In this document: piece after piece, positions 33,929 through 44,735 of the stretch
Position numbering within the stretch: position 1 is the first letter of the stretch
Layout of the letters: every line of letters starts with the position of its first letter
Assembly (NCBI GenBank): GCA_036365455.1
Contig: JAWQUS010000011.1
Location: 6,344,001-6,408,000, forward strand
DNA length: 64,000 bases
Direction: 5' to 3'
Source of the DNA: Macrosoma leucophasiata
Lineage: Eukaryota; Arthropoda; Insecta; Lepidoptera; Hedylidae
Translations under genes and position numbers: made by a program
The notes under the pieces: model-generated
Told to the model about the DNA's origin: nothing
Database searches by the model: none
What the model saw: the letters and a program-made list of their open reading frames with translations, nothing else

Positions 33929-33963
33929 TATAAATCAATAAGAGGAACACTTATTGATTTATA
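33929..33963. repeat. 14-bp perfect inverted repeat
   Basis: Arms tataaatcaataag (33929-33942) and cttattgatttata (33950-33963) pair exactly around a 7-nt loop. Confidence 0.85.
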
Positions 33964-34389
33964 CATGATGTTTTTTTTCCCGCAGCAAAATTATTTTGTT
34001 TTCATAATTACTAGCTAGTTATCTCTTTATTTTATAACTCTGTGCATTAATTTACAATAGTTGCAAATGAATTCGCACATGAAATAAGCAATGTATGAGG
34101 AAGAACCGAAACCAGTACTCATGTACTTAGATCACCACAATATGCATCAAGTAGGTATTCGGACAATTTTGAAGCACCTCCAATTAACGCTTTTGAGAGA
34201 GCTAATTTCTAAAGCCAATACAGCGCCTTACAAGCGCTTGTAACAGAACCCTTGCAGCACATTTCATCGCACATTAGGTACACGAACGATATCTGAATAT
34301 TTCTCGTGTGGGGTCCATGTAGTTCTTTTACATGCATACGTTGTAAAGGTAACGACTGGCAATGCACGTCGTAGTATATCAAACTGAAC

Positions 34390-34641
34390 GACTCTATTCG
34401 GAAAATGTACCGGGAAATGCGAGAGCGAAGTACGCAACAACGTCCGGTATTCGGATGACAAATGCCTGTCACTTACGACATGGGAATCCAAATGGAACAA
34501 CTCATAATAGGTTAGGACTCTATTCGGAAAATGTACCGGGAAATGCGAGAGCGAAGTACGCAACAACGGCCGGTATTCGGATGACAAATGCCTGTCACTT
34601 ACGACATGGGAATCCAAATGGAACAACTCATAATAGGTTAG
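34390..34641 (+). repeat. 126-bp tandem duplication, two copies
   Basis: Copies 34390-34515 and 34516-34641 differ at one base (acgtccgg versus acggccgg). The period is divisible by three, so open frames run through on both strands (34264-34626 minus, 34362-34694 plus) and encode a duplicated block. I find no domain and treat the frames as by-products. Confidence 0.9.
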
Positions 34642-34674
34642 GATCCCACTGCAAAATATTTCTGCAGTGGGATC
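34642..34674. repeat. 12-bp perfect inverted repeat abutting the duplication
   Basis: gatcccactgca (34642-34653) pairs exactly with tgcagtgggatc (34663-34674) around a 9-nt loop. It starts immediately after the second 126-bp copy. Confidence 0.85.
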
Positions 34675-35939
34675 ATAACCTGCATATTTTATGAGATCCT
34701 AAAGCTGTATATTTTATATACAAAAAATACCATAAATATGCAATATTTTGAAAATGTAGATTAGTTTAGAATGTTTAGGTACTCTATTCGAGCAATGAGA
34801 AATAGTGTTTACAGGAGAAATAAACTACACTACCGGAATACCAAATACATGTCGCTGAACTTGAGGAACTTCAAAGTTTCACTGCTCTACAAGAGTTATA
34901 ATCGCCTCAGTTTATCGATAGCTATAAAATTTTCCTTTGTCTTTTCAAACACAAGTCAAGGGTAGTCCTAGAAGTTTATCCATCATAAACTTCTACGTCT
35001 ATTACAGTATTTACAATATAAAAAGTCTATGAAGAGAGTTAATAAACAGTTTTATTTTTATGTCATGAAATTGGCAAATAAATGCGCAGTTTACCGGGTC
35101 ACTGCGACGTGGGACGTGACGACCCCACTACCCAACAGTGGGATCCCAACAAACTAGTTTCGGGTTGTACATTTTGATCCTGTTACACGTTGTATATAAG
35201 TAAGAAGATTTATCTCAACATAAACCTGTGTCAGAAGCAATGGATCCCTACCTTACCATCTAATCAGAAGACGATAGCCCTAAATAATGGTCAAACGGCC
35301 GCACATAAATCAGCCGAAGTCCACAACTCCAACGTTGAGCTCTACCATCAGTATTTATTCCGACTACTGAATTGCTGCCGAAATGGTGCTGGTGCTGATT
35401 CTAAAACACGGAGCACTGATTTATCTCAAAGTGAATTGCCAATGATTTCTATGTAAATTTCCAATTATTCGACACAAATATACGGACGATGATAATCGTA
35501 AAATTGATCATTTGAACAGATTCGAGAGATATGCCATATGTTCATTTCAATTCGCGCATCTCGTGCTTCTAATTTAACCGCGTGTTGAATAACCATTACG
35601 GTTTTGTTAATCAAGCAAGTGCAACTAAATGGCGAGATATGTTTAACATACTGCTAACGCACTGGTTTAGAGCTTTTGTGTAGTATAACCTACATTAAAT
35701 ATTACTACACAATTTATCTCCTAATTCAGAAGTTCTTTGATAAGTCAAAAACTATTTATGTCCATTTCATCAACACTCACTACTTTTTTAAAAAGATCGA
35801 TCTAACGATTCCTCACACTATGCATGAAGAAACTTCGCGTGTAGGGGAAGTGTCCTAAAAATATATTTTTCTAGATCTTATGAGCCGATTTTCTCCGCAT
35901 AGCTAATATGTAAATTCGTTCCAAATTACAGCTTTCTAA
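34675..35939. other. Unassigned sequence
   Basis: No supported gene. A small family A-like phrase (gagctctaccatcagta) lies at about 35338-35355. Confidence 0.45.
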
Positions 35940-36050
35940 TACTAATAGACTTCGAGCATAGCTGCGAGCAAAGACGGACGGATGAACGGACTAAGAGTCA
36001 TGTCGAAACCATGAGGATTTCATGTAGGCTACGGAACCCTAAAACGAGAG
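35940..36050 (+). repeat. Family E-related fragment
   Basis: The words 'gacggacggatgaacggact' and 'ggctacggaaccctaaaacg' match the closing part of family E. Confidence 0.45.
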
Positions 36051-36607
36051 GTAAGTACGGTGGGAAACTGGATCGTTCGGAAGGAAGTTCCTTCAACAAT
36101 GAGAATAAATCATCTACCTAGATCGTAAACGTATACCGGCTCGTAGGCTGTTCATAACTTTGTAAATGTTTATATAATTGTACCTACATTTATTTACACC
36201 ACTGTTGATCACAGTCACAGCTTTAAACTATTGAACACTATCAGGCTCAGAGAGAATGAGTTTCCAGGTGACATATTTTTAAAAGGGAAAAAGGTGCTGG
36301 AAGTTCTTTTAGTTTGAAAAATTCAATTGTGTCCTGTGAGAACTTCCACTGGAATTAGGATCACAAAATTCCGTATTTTGCAAATGAAGTGTCTGCAACA
36401 AAAGGACACGTAGGTAATGCCACTGTAAAAATACTTACGTACGATTTAGTCCTGACTATAAACACGTCCATACATAAAATAAAAGTAAGCACACATACTG
36501 CAAGCGTGTCGAGTGACGAAACCTTATCCTTATTTCAGCCGTTGTAGAATTTGCTTCTTATAAGTTTCAAACACGATTTCGATTTTCAACACGAACTCGA
36601 TTACTCA
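36051..36607. other. Unassigned sequence
   Basis: Nothing recognised. Confidence 0.5.
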
Positions 36608-36657
36608 GGTACCAGTTTACTCTAGTGAGTTTAGACTCACTGGAGTAAACTGGTACC
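36608..36657. repeat. 23-bp inverted repeat with 4-nt loop
   Basis: Arms 36608-36630 and 36635-36657 (ggtaccagtttactctagtg...) pair with one mismatch around TTAG. Confidence 0.9.
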
Positions 36658-38261
36658 TATGTATTGAATTAATTTCACACTCCGATTGCTTCTCGGCTTC
36701 ATAACGATTGATTAATTAAAATCACCTTGAATCGTATCCTAATACAGATTAATTAAATTTCTGCAAAATAATACGATATAGGACAATACAGACTGAGTAA
36801 CGATTCAAAATAGATATTCTAACACTAAATTATTCAGCCTTCAATAAGAATATTAGATGTATTTTATAGCCACAATATTATATTCATTGACTAACAATAA
36901 ATTATATGAAGGTTAGTCGACCGCCGAATTCCATTATTTTTGCCTATCTACTAAACAAAATAATGTGACATAAAACGTGCCGACGAGCTATTATTTGAGG
37001 ACCAACTGATTAAGGGCTGATACTCTACTGCGGTATTATTATAATTTTGGAAAAACAAAACTAGATATTCAGGTTTTGTAAAACTCTGACCTTGTCATAA
37101 GAGTACTTACTATGAAGTCTTGTTGTTATTTGATTCACGAAAGCAAAAAAAGTTTCATTTGTTGTTTTTTAACCATGCGCGTATGAAAACACGAAACAAG
37201 ACATTAGCGAATTTAATTAAGATTAAAAGCCCGATACGCCGACTATAAAGTAATATAAAGTATCTTACCTGATCTGTTCTAAATAAGTTGTTCATTTATA
37301 TTTCATTCAACTATTACTGGCATCTAGATCTATACCATCAAGCTTACTTACTCATTGAAATGTTTATGCCACCGAAAGGATTTTGTGGTTTTTATAAGTT
37401 TTCCATTAAATGCTTCCAGGAACGAAAGCACACGGTTTTACTACCAACAGTACCTATACAAAAGATTTAACACGCGCAAAACTGAACGGACTTATTTTTA
37501 CGAGCCAAGTTGGTAGAGCGGTCATGTTTAGTGCCAGACAAATTCATACATCCTGTTTTATGGCCAACATGTGATACTTTACGGTTAAACTTCACAGGTC
37601 GTGCGGCGAATTTTGGTTAATTGATTTATAACACTTTCCCTTTTGCATTAGCTTAATGAGTAAGTTGCCGCTGGTTCACTTCGTTTTATGTTGCTTTTAG
37701 GTTAAAGTTATTTCGGTGGAATTAGGTGACAACGTTTCAAAGTGTTTTCATTTCGTGCAAAAGTAATGTTAGCAACTCTTTTATTAACGATGTTCGTCTA
37801 TCGGGTTGTTCAGAAAACTGCAGCGGCGAAACGTTAATGCGTGGAAAAATTAATTATATTATACGGCAAAGAGGGAAATAATCATAAAACAAATCTTTTT
37901 GCGGTACCGAAATAGAACAAAGCAAAGAAAGCCGAAGTGATTGTGGTAAACACAAAGAAAAATATTCCCACAATTTCGTACTAAAAGAGCGTAATTTCTT
38001 TTCGCCTACAGCCGTGTGACCACAGCTTAGTCACGTCACATCCATCCCATGCGGTTCTAAAGAATCTTTATTCGACGACGCTTTATGCTGTGAATTGGGT
38101 AAATTCGAGAATTAATTCGGATTTGGCGTAAATAAAGCTGTCGATTTGAAAGCGATTTGGTGATTCCATTGAAGATACTTTAAGCGTCTCATTCAATATG
38201 TGAGTAAGTAAGATATGTCATCTCCAGCTGTGAGGTGTAAGTACCATATTATTATGAAAAA
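36658..38261. other. Unassigned AT-rich sequence
   Basis: No supported feature. A weak tRNA-like phrase at 37502-37522 (gagccaagttggtagagcgg) lacks the remaining tRNA arms. Confidence 0.5.
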
Positions 38262-38676
38262 CTCATAAGCAAATTTCCGTTAAGTATACCTACCTGTAGC
38301 TACCATAGAAAATATTTTCCAAGGCAGCACTACTAGCAGACACAAAAACTAATAAGCAAATTTCCGTTAAGTATACCTACCTGTAGCTACCATGGAAAAT
38401 ATTTTCCAAGACAGCACTACTAGCAGACACAAAAACTAATAAGCAAATTTCCGTTAAGTATACCTACCTGTAGCTACCATGGAAAATATTTTCCAAGACA
38501 GCACTACTAGCAGCCACAAAAACTACTATGAACATTTCCGTTAAGTATACCTACCTGTAGCTACCATGGAAAATATTTTCCAAGACAGCACTACTAGCAG
38601 CCACAAAAACTACTATGAACATTTCCGTTAAGTATACCTACCTGTAGCTACCATAAAAAATATTTTCCAAGACAGC
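38262..38676 (+). repeat. 87-bp tandem repeat array, about 4.7 copies
   Basis: The phase mark tttccgttaag recurs at 38274, 38361, 38448, 38535 and 38622, exactly 87 bp apart. Units 1-2 end in 'actaataagcaaa' and units 3-4 in 'actactatgaaca', so variants are grouped. Most units contain GGAAAATATTTTCC, a perfect palindrome, lost in the first and last units by substitution. Confidence 0.9.
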
Positions 38677-38725
38677 ATCCTTATAGTACACAAATTTAAA
38701 CATGCCAGTAAAATCTTACGAGTTG

Positions 38726-39150
38726 GAAGAAGTCGTTGGCTTGAGTGTTTTATTTTGGGCCCTTTAATACATCCTTGGGGTGTGCAGTAAAAGGGTTCAA
38801 ACACAGAGTTCGGACAGAATCCTCTTAGCGCAGTAAAAACGGCAATTTTCTGTAACATTGAAACTCTATACACATTCATTGAAATAAAACTATTTTTACG
38901 GATTTATCTCGCGTATATTAAACTAAAATGATTTTTTTAAATGATTTCAATGAGTGTAGCTCGCGAAAACCTAAGAACATATCATCTATACACATTCCAA
39001 AATATAATCAGCTTGTCGCATACATAAGAGAGGGTTTTATGAATCTTAACATCAAATTGCACTGTTGGATCCATACCACAGCTATTTTTGTAAATCGTAT
39101 TTTGTTAGATTTTCTTTTAACGTCTTAACTTTGTTGTTCGTTATTGTTGA
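38726..39150 (+). repeat. Duplicated repeat, copy A (interrupted)
   Basis: It matches 39700-40060 in order: 'gcagtaaaagggtt', 'cctcttagcgcag', 'aaaatataatcagcttgtcg' and 'cataagagaggg'. Copy A is split by the 118-bp insertion at 38877. It is probably an old transposon of unknown class. Confidence 0.65.
38877..38994. mobile_element. 118-bp insertion with perfect 12-bp TSD
   Basis: The direct repeat tctatacacatt flanks it at 38865-38876 and 38995-39006. The uninterrupted copy B confirms the empty-site structure. Ends are 'cattgaaataaaactatttt' and 'cctaagaacatatca', and the inner words 'cattgaaat'/'atttcaatg' are inverted. It is related to 20098-20172. Confidence 0.75.
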
Positions 39151-39225
39151 CCACATATTTATTTTTGAAAAAAAAGGAATCTTCTAGTATAATCAATTAA
39201 TACAGGCTTTACGTCTTCGACCCCA

Positions 39226-39690
39226 CAGAAATAGAAATAGAAATAGAAAATATTTTTATTTCGAATAGATCTTTACAGATACTTTCAAAACGTCAATAAA
39301 TCATAAACTACCTAGAGCGAACAACTATTACATATAGTAAAAGCAAAATCATATATTAATAGTAAATTAAAAATGAAAATTTAAACTATTTGTTTAAAAC
39401 ATAATAATCATAAAATCCTTCAATTCCTTCAATGATAATAAATGAAGAAAAAGAAAAACTTATTCGTCAAGATCAATGTTATTCACTTAGCAGAGTTCCA
39501 AGTGCAGTCACTACTGAGAAGAACTCCGCTACCCAACAAATTCAGTAAGAGCTCTTTTAAATGAGAGCTTAAATCTAGTACAGATTATCGTGAAAAATCA
39601 AATAATGTCAACGTCCTTAGCATAGATGCAAATAAACTGCTATCTACTAAATGTGATGCAGCCCCTGCTAACCAGAACAGACCAGTCCCC
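39226..39690 (-). mobile_element. 5'-truncated LINE: 3' UTR only
   Basis: Reverse-oriented match to 60640-61124, including 'tttggtggggactggtctgt', 'gagctcttactgaatttgtt', 'ctcagtagtgactgcacttg' and the terminal (TTTCTA)n tail at 39226-39250. It is the 3' end of the same CR1/Jockey-like LINE as the large composite. Confidence 0.8.
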
Positions 39691-39699
39691 ACCAAAGGC

Positions 39700-40060
39700 A
39701 AAGACATTCAAGCATTTTATATTGGGGCCAATTAATTATTTTATATTATTTTATATTAGACAATTAAGTATTTTATATTGGGGCCTTCAAAACATTCTTA
39801 GGGTGAGCAGTAAAAGGGTTGAAATATCTAGTTCGGACCAAATCCTCTTAGCGCAGGAAAAACATCGATGTTCTGTATCGCTGAAACTCGTTACACATTT
39901 CAAAATATAATCAGCTTGTCGTGAACATAAGAGAGGGTCTAATGAAGCTTCACATCAAATTGCACCCTTGGAGCCATTCCACTGTTATTTTTGTACATTG
40001 TATTTTCCTTGTCAAGTTTGTCCTTGTTGATCATTTTCTTAAAAGAAATGGGATTTTTGG
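39700..40060 (+). repeat. Duplicated repeat, copy B
   Basis: Direct-orientation partner of 38726-39150, lacking the 118-bp insert. An extra 'attttatattggggcc' duplication is present at its start. A family A-like phrase lies just beyond it at about 40105-40135. Confidence 0.65.
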
Positions 40061-40446
40061 TAGCGACTCTAATGAAACAAGTTCTAATCAATCAGATTTA
40101 GTCGTTACGCCCTCGAGCTTCACTATTGGAGCTGAAGACATACGAACCATTAAATTAATTAATGTGTCTGCCACTAAATAAATCTAACAATAGTGCTATA
40201 GTCATCCTGCTAGGTGGAAATATATAATCGAGGAAGTTTCCGATCCTCCTAAAATATTGCAAATTATGCCTTGCCTATACCTACAAATAAGGCACCGACA
40301 TGGTCGACTACAATAGTACATCTCAGTTATTCTTTGCCCAAAAGCAATGCTATCGAACATCTTGTCTCAACAAAAGCAATGCGCAAGACCTGCGACATGA
40401 TCTAATGTTTGATTTTGCAGATACGCCTTTCATAAGGTTGCAGTAT

Positions 40447-40728
40447 TCAAAACGTAAACGTACTTCACATTTGTAATCTCAAAAAGAGTACGCAGAGGTG
40501 AATGCATGCATTCAAGCATGCATGCAAACACCCTCGATTTGCCATTGCCATTGCCTCATTTTTGTAACTACTTCACCAAACTCCGAGGCGCTGGGAATCT
40601 TCCAGAAAATGGAATAATCACAACTAAAGGTAAACGATTTTACACCGTTATCTCTGATAGTCGCCGTCTCGGGAATCGAACCCAGGATCCCAGCGTAGTA
40701 GTAATGTCCTATTACTTCTTGGAGTACC
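40447..40728 (-). repeat. tRNA-headed SINE (family D3), diverged copy
   Basis: On the minus strand the decayed tRNA-like head (40660-40728, 'gggttcgattcccgagacgg') precedes a body with 'ggtgtaaaatcgtttacc', 'attttctggaagattcccag', 'gcatgcaaacaccc' in complement, and a degraded RTE-like tail (40455-40500). Confidence 0.7.
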
Positions 40729-40836
40729 TACCTATTCACTCACCATCAATGCGAACTTTATGTCCGATTTCAAAAATATTCTAACTAAATATTAACACTC
40801 TGTAAGCTAGAGTACGTACGTATTTTTATTTATTTA

Positions 40837-41412
40837 CTAGCTGTGCCCGCGACTTCGTCCCCGTGAAAAAAAATATGATTGTTCAGTATCTACCCGGACG
40901 AAGTCGTGGGCGCAGCTAGTATAAAAGTAGCCTACGTTACTCCTTATTACATCAGTTATCTGCCAGTGAAAAGTCCCGTCAAAATAGGAGACACTCAAAT
41001 TCTATTTATTTGTATGGAGGTATGTATGTATGTATGGTTGTATGGAGATAAAAGTAGCCTAAGTTACTCATTATCACATCAGCTATCTGCCAGTGAAAGT
41101 CCCGTCAAAATCGGAGACACTCAAATTCTGTTTATTTGTATGTAAGTATGTATGTACGTATGGAGATAAAAGTAGCCTAAGTTACTCCTTATTACATCAG
41201 CTACCTACCCGTGGAAGTCCCGTCAAAATCGGTCCAGCCGTTCCCAAGATTAGCCCCGCCAAACAGACAGACAGACAGATAGACAGAAAAATTAAAAAAA
41301 ATGTTGTTTTGGTATATGTACCGTGTATATATACAGATGCATTTAGTAAAAAGCGGTTATTTTTATATTACAAACAGACACTCCAATTTTATTTATTTTC
41401 ATAGATTATAGA
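40837..41412 (-). mobile_element. Helitron-like element with internal triplication (family B)
   Basis: The CTAG terminus is at 40837 and the TC-start at 41412. Internal blocks beginning 'aaaagtagcctacgttactc' recur at 40923, 41050 and 41168 (periods 127 and 118 bp), each followed by 'tcccgtcaaaat'. A (GACA)n tract lies at about 41265-41285. It is the inverted relative of 14803-15139, which has one block. Confidence 0.7.
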
Positions 41413-41489
41413 TTTATTATGGAAAGGTAATATACAACATAAGACCTAAAAATTTTGTGAAAATTTTAAGCGTCTACTTGCTACCATTA

Positions 41490-42212
41490 TAACCGAGCAA
41501 AAAAAATATACGAAAAAAAAACGATTATTGTATGCCCCCTTGGACTCCTTAACATTTTCATTTTCTTATTTTTAGTAATTAATTTTGTCTTAATAGCGGT
41601 ATCAGAAATACATAATTTGTGAAAATGTTAGCTTTCTAGCTATCACAATTTATGAGATACAGCCTGGTGACAGACAGACGGACGGACGGACAGACAAACA
41701 GACAGACAGCGGAGGATTAGTAATCCGTGGGGTCCGTTTTTACCTTTTAGGTATGAAACCCCCTAAAAGATAATACTAAATTCAGAATAGCTTAAAAATA
41801 TTCCATATGATTCTTTAAATTGATATAACTTTTTTATTTCTGAACCGATTCACATGAAACAAACACTTCATGTTATGTGAAACTTACCACAATATACCTA
41901 AAAACCGCAAATCGAATAAGCCGTTTCTGATATTAGCGTGCACAAACACACAGACAAACAGACATTTTTCATGGATAAAAGGTCCCAGTGTTGTGCGCCA
42001 AAGGTCAAAGTATAATCATACCAAGTTTCATTGTAATCGGACCGGTAGTTTTTCTGTGATGCTTGAACAAACAGACAGACAAAATTTTTTCTAATCACAC
42101 ATTTGGGTTTGGTATCGATCTAGTAACATCACCTGATATTTATTCTTTCAATATTTTTAATGTACAGAATGTACACTTCTACAGTTTTATTATAAGTATA
42201 GATTATGCAAGG
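41490..42212 (+). repeat. 0.7-kb family E composite, copy 1
   Basis: The order is 'attaattttgtcttaatagc', 'tatgagatacagcctggtga', a (GACA)n/GACGGACGG tract (41671-41710), 'gaggattagtaatccgtggg', 'ttttaggtatgaaaccccct', 'catgaaacaaacacttcatg', 'gtatcgatctagtaacatca' and 'attataagtatagatt'. The same order occurs at 46082-46855, so it behaves as one element. Confidence 0.7.
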
Positions 42213-42923
42213 TGCATAACAGAGCCTATACCTACAAACATGGCGTATCCTTTCCTTAACTTATCTTCCTCATTTAGCCACCATTCGTCAAACGTTTCAT
42301 GAACACGCTGATATTTTTAAAAATGTCTGCTCATTCGGTATATGACTGTACATTTGCGGGACCCACACCAAGTTGTAGTCATAAAAATGGAATACCAAAT
42401 GGAGTTTTCCTTCCGCTGCACAGTTTATTACGGTCTGGCTAGTACTGCACTACCATGACGTTTTGTTCTGTTAGTAAATACAAAAAGTTTTTTTTTTATA
42501 TATATATAATGGCATTGCTGTTACGCATATTGCCAGTGTCAAATAAAACGATATTTCGTATTCGTCATAAGCAGCATAAAGTCAAGAGTCAGTCGGAGAG
42601 TCAGTCAATTATCGGTCGGTCAGTCAGTCGATCACAGTCAGTAATTCGAGTAAAGCGATGGCTACTTTACCAGAACATTTACAATGAAGTTCTGGAGGCA
42701 ACCCGAAAGGACGTGTTTTATTTATTTTTTTCTGCACAAATTGATGTACATAAGGCGGGCTTAATACCTAGTGGTATTCTCTACCAGCCAACCTTAGGGC
42801 TAAATTAATCTGTGTTTTCGCACTGTTAATCTATTTCACTACACACGGGCACTGTTATATATATACCTGTATGATGTATCCATATATCGAAACATGTGAA
42901 GATAAATAATTTCGAAGACATAA
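42213..42923. other. Unassigned sequence
   Basis: A 117-codon plus-strand frame (42455-42808) includes a 'gtcagtcagtc' low-complexity stretch and no domain. Nothing else was recognised. Confidence 0.45.
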
Positions 42924-43206
42924 CTGATGGTAGAGCTCCAGTGACAGCGCTCGCGGGCGAAGGCACCACCGCACCTAATATACTTAATACACCGCACCTA
43001 ATAGCCCCAAATTGGTAGTGTTCAGCACTATCGTGTTCCGGTCAGTTGGTAATGTACGGACGTGAAATTTCCGGCACAGAGGCATAACACCTTAGGCCTC
43101 AGGAGTGGTAATGCATCTACATTTTGACCTTGGTCTTTGTATAAGTGTCTATAGGCTGCAGTCATCACTTAAAATCAATGTGAACTGCATGCTTGTTTGC
43201 CTGTAC
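42924..43206 (+). repeat. Family A repeat
   Basis: It runs from 'tgatggtagagctccagtga' to 'gaactgcatgcttgtttgcc'. A short internal duplication of 'cgcacctaatata/cgcacctaata' lies at 42970-43005. Confidence 0.75.
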
Positions 43207-43490
43207 TGTCTAAAAAAATGTTTGGCAAGCTTATCTTTCTTTTTCATCGTTTATTTTTTCTTTAATATTTAAGTAAATTGTGAATTGAATTGAAAATTGA
43301 AAAATTGAATTGTTCGTTGAAGAAAAAAAATACCGATTCCTGCTTATGTCAGCAGATTCGTCACCAACCGATGTGCAAATATGCAGCCTTAATGGTATTT
43401 AAATAGGTACCACTACTGACCAGGCAACACAATTTTTCTGTTTATTATTTATTCAGTTTATTTTTGAGTTAGATTTCATAATCAGACAAG
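43207..43490. other. Unassigned sequence ending in a SINE target site
   Basis: 'gaattgaattgaaaattgaa' simple repeat text lies at 43275-43310. The 13-bp left target duplication occupies 43478-43490. Confidence 0.5.
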
Positions 43491-43817
43491 CCTCAGTAGC
43501 CTAGTGGTAACAGGCCACTACTACTACGCTGGGGTTCGATTCCTGGGTCGGGGGATATTAAAGATAACGGTGTAAAATTCTTTATCTCTGGTTCTATTGG
43601 GACTTTTCCATTTTCTGGAAGTTTCCCAGTACCTCGAAGTTTGGTAATGTGCCCGGAGATGCCAATAGGCTCGCCACCTGTTTTACATGGGCCAAAAACG
43701 CAACCGGTGAATCTTTGGTGTTTGCATGTATGATTAAATGCATTCATTTAGCGTATTTTTTTTTTTTTTTATTTACCTCGGCCTACCCCTTCGAGGATTA
43801 CAGGCGTGAAGTTACGT
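43491..43817 (+). repeat. Full-length tRNA-headed SINE with 13-bp TSD (family D3)
   Basis: A perfect duplication, ataatcagacaag, flanks it at 43478-43490 and 43818-43830, fixing the element at 327 bp. The head (43491-43557) has 'cagtagcctagtggtaacag' and 'ggggttcgattcctgggtcg' (A and B box-like). The body has 'attttctggaagtttcccag' and 'tgttttacatgggccaaaaa'. A T-rich stretch precedes the tail 'ggcctaccccttcgaggatt' and 'acaggcgtgaagttac'. The tail resembles the RTE LINE end at 48120-48164 (gcctacccc...ggcgtgaagatac), suggesting RTE machinery mobilised it (inference from SINE/LINE tail sharing). Confidence 0.9.
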
Positions 43818-43830
43818 ATAATCAGACAAG

Positions 43831-44093
43831 AGTTCTAGAGACGCTATCTTCCTTACAGTGAAGAGGAGTTGAACACTCAATCCAATTAAGGAGTGTTCGA
43901 CTTTTCCTACAACTGAACTCTTTGGCTCCATGGGGATGAACCCTTATCATCTCCATAGGACATAATATTATTGATATTCAACGTTACACCCACGGGAGAT
44001 GCCAAAAGTTATACTCATCTATTGGCGTGTTCCATTCACAATACAATAACAACATACGCGGATGAAAAAATAATCACACTAATCACACTATCA
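43831..44093. other. Unassigned sequence
   Basis: Nothing recognised. Confidence 0.5.
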
Positions 44094-44240
44094 CACTCAC
44101 ACTAATAATATAAATGTGAAAGTTTCTTTGTTTGGATGTTTGTCCGTCAATCACGCCGAAACTGCTGAATGAAATGTGTTATACAGATAGGGTATTAGCT
44201 GACTTAGATTAAACTTTTTATTCCGAATAAATATTCTTGT
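44094..44240 (+). repeat. Helitron-like 5' fragment (family B)
   Basis: The words 'actaataatataaatgtgaa', 'gtttctttgtttggatgttt' and 'cgccgaaactgctgaatgaa' match the 5' half of family B; the CTAG end was not found. Confidence 0.5.
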
Positions 44241-44526
44241 GGGATGCCATGGGATGATTTGACGAGTATCCACAGGTTACGCGTAATTTTTTTTTTCTTC
44301 AAAGAATATAATATTCAACAGAAAAGACAATACGTATGTAACAAACATCAAAGGAACACCACAGATGTTTATTATGGAATATTAATTCGATGGGAATAGG
44401 AAATTAATAGAGGGGAAATAAGAAAAACTTTCTCAGAAACCGTAATTAACTGACGTGATTGAGATGATGGTCGTGAATAGTATCGATATTCTATACTCTA
44501 CAACGGAAGGCAATATCTATGTATTT
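44241..44526. other. Unassigned sequence
   Basis: Nothing recognised. Confidence 0.5.
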
Positions 44527-44690
44527 TTTATATGTAATTGAAGTGGCAAACAAGCATGCAGTTTACATTGATGTTAAGTGATGCCTGCAGCCTATAGAAA
44601 CCCACATCAAGACCAAGATCAAATGCCGATGCGTTACCACTCCTGAGGCCTAAGGTGTTATGCCTCTGTGCCGGAAATTACAAGGCCATA
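44527..44690 (-). repeat. Truncated family A repeat next to the minisatellite
   Basis: It covers family A from 'atgtaattgaagtggcaaac' to 'tctgtgccggaaattacaag'. The TGGTGGTAG half is missing and the minisatellite begins about 45 bp further on. Confidence 0.7.
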
Positions 44691-44735
44691 AAGCGTATAG
44701 CGTAGGTAGTAGGTATATGTGGCATTTTATCCGGC

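Noticed and set aside
34264..34694. Duplicated protein repeat on both strands
   Set aside because: Explained by the 126-bp tandem duplication with a period divisible by three.
37499..37570. tRNA-like sequence
   Set aside because: Only a D-arm-like 'gttggtagagcgg' is present; no T-arm or acceptor stem.
38262..38676. CRISPR-like array
   Set aside because: The 87-bp units are contiguous tandem repeats without unique spacers, in a eukaryotic context.
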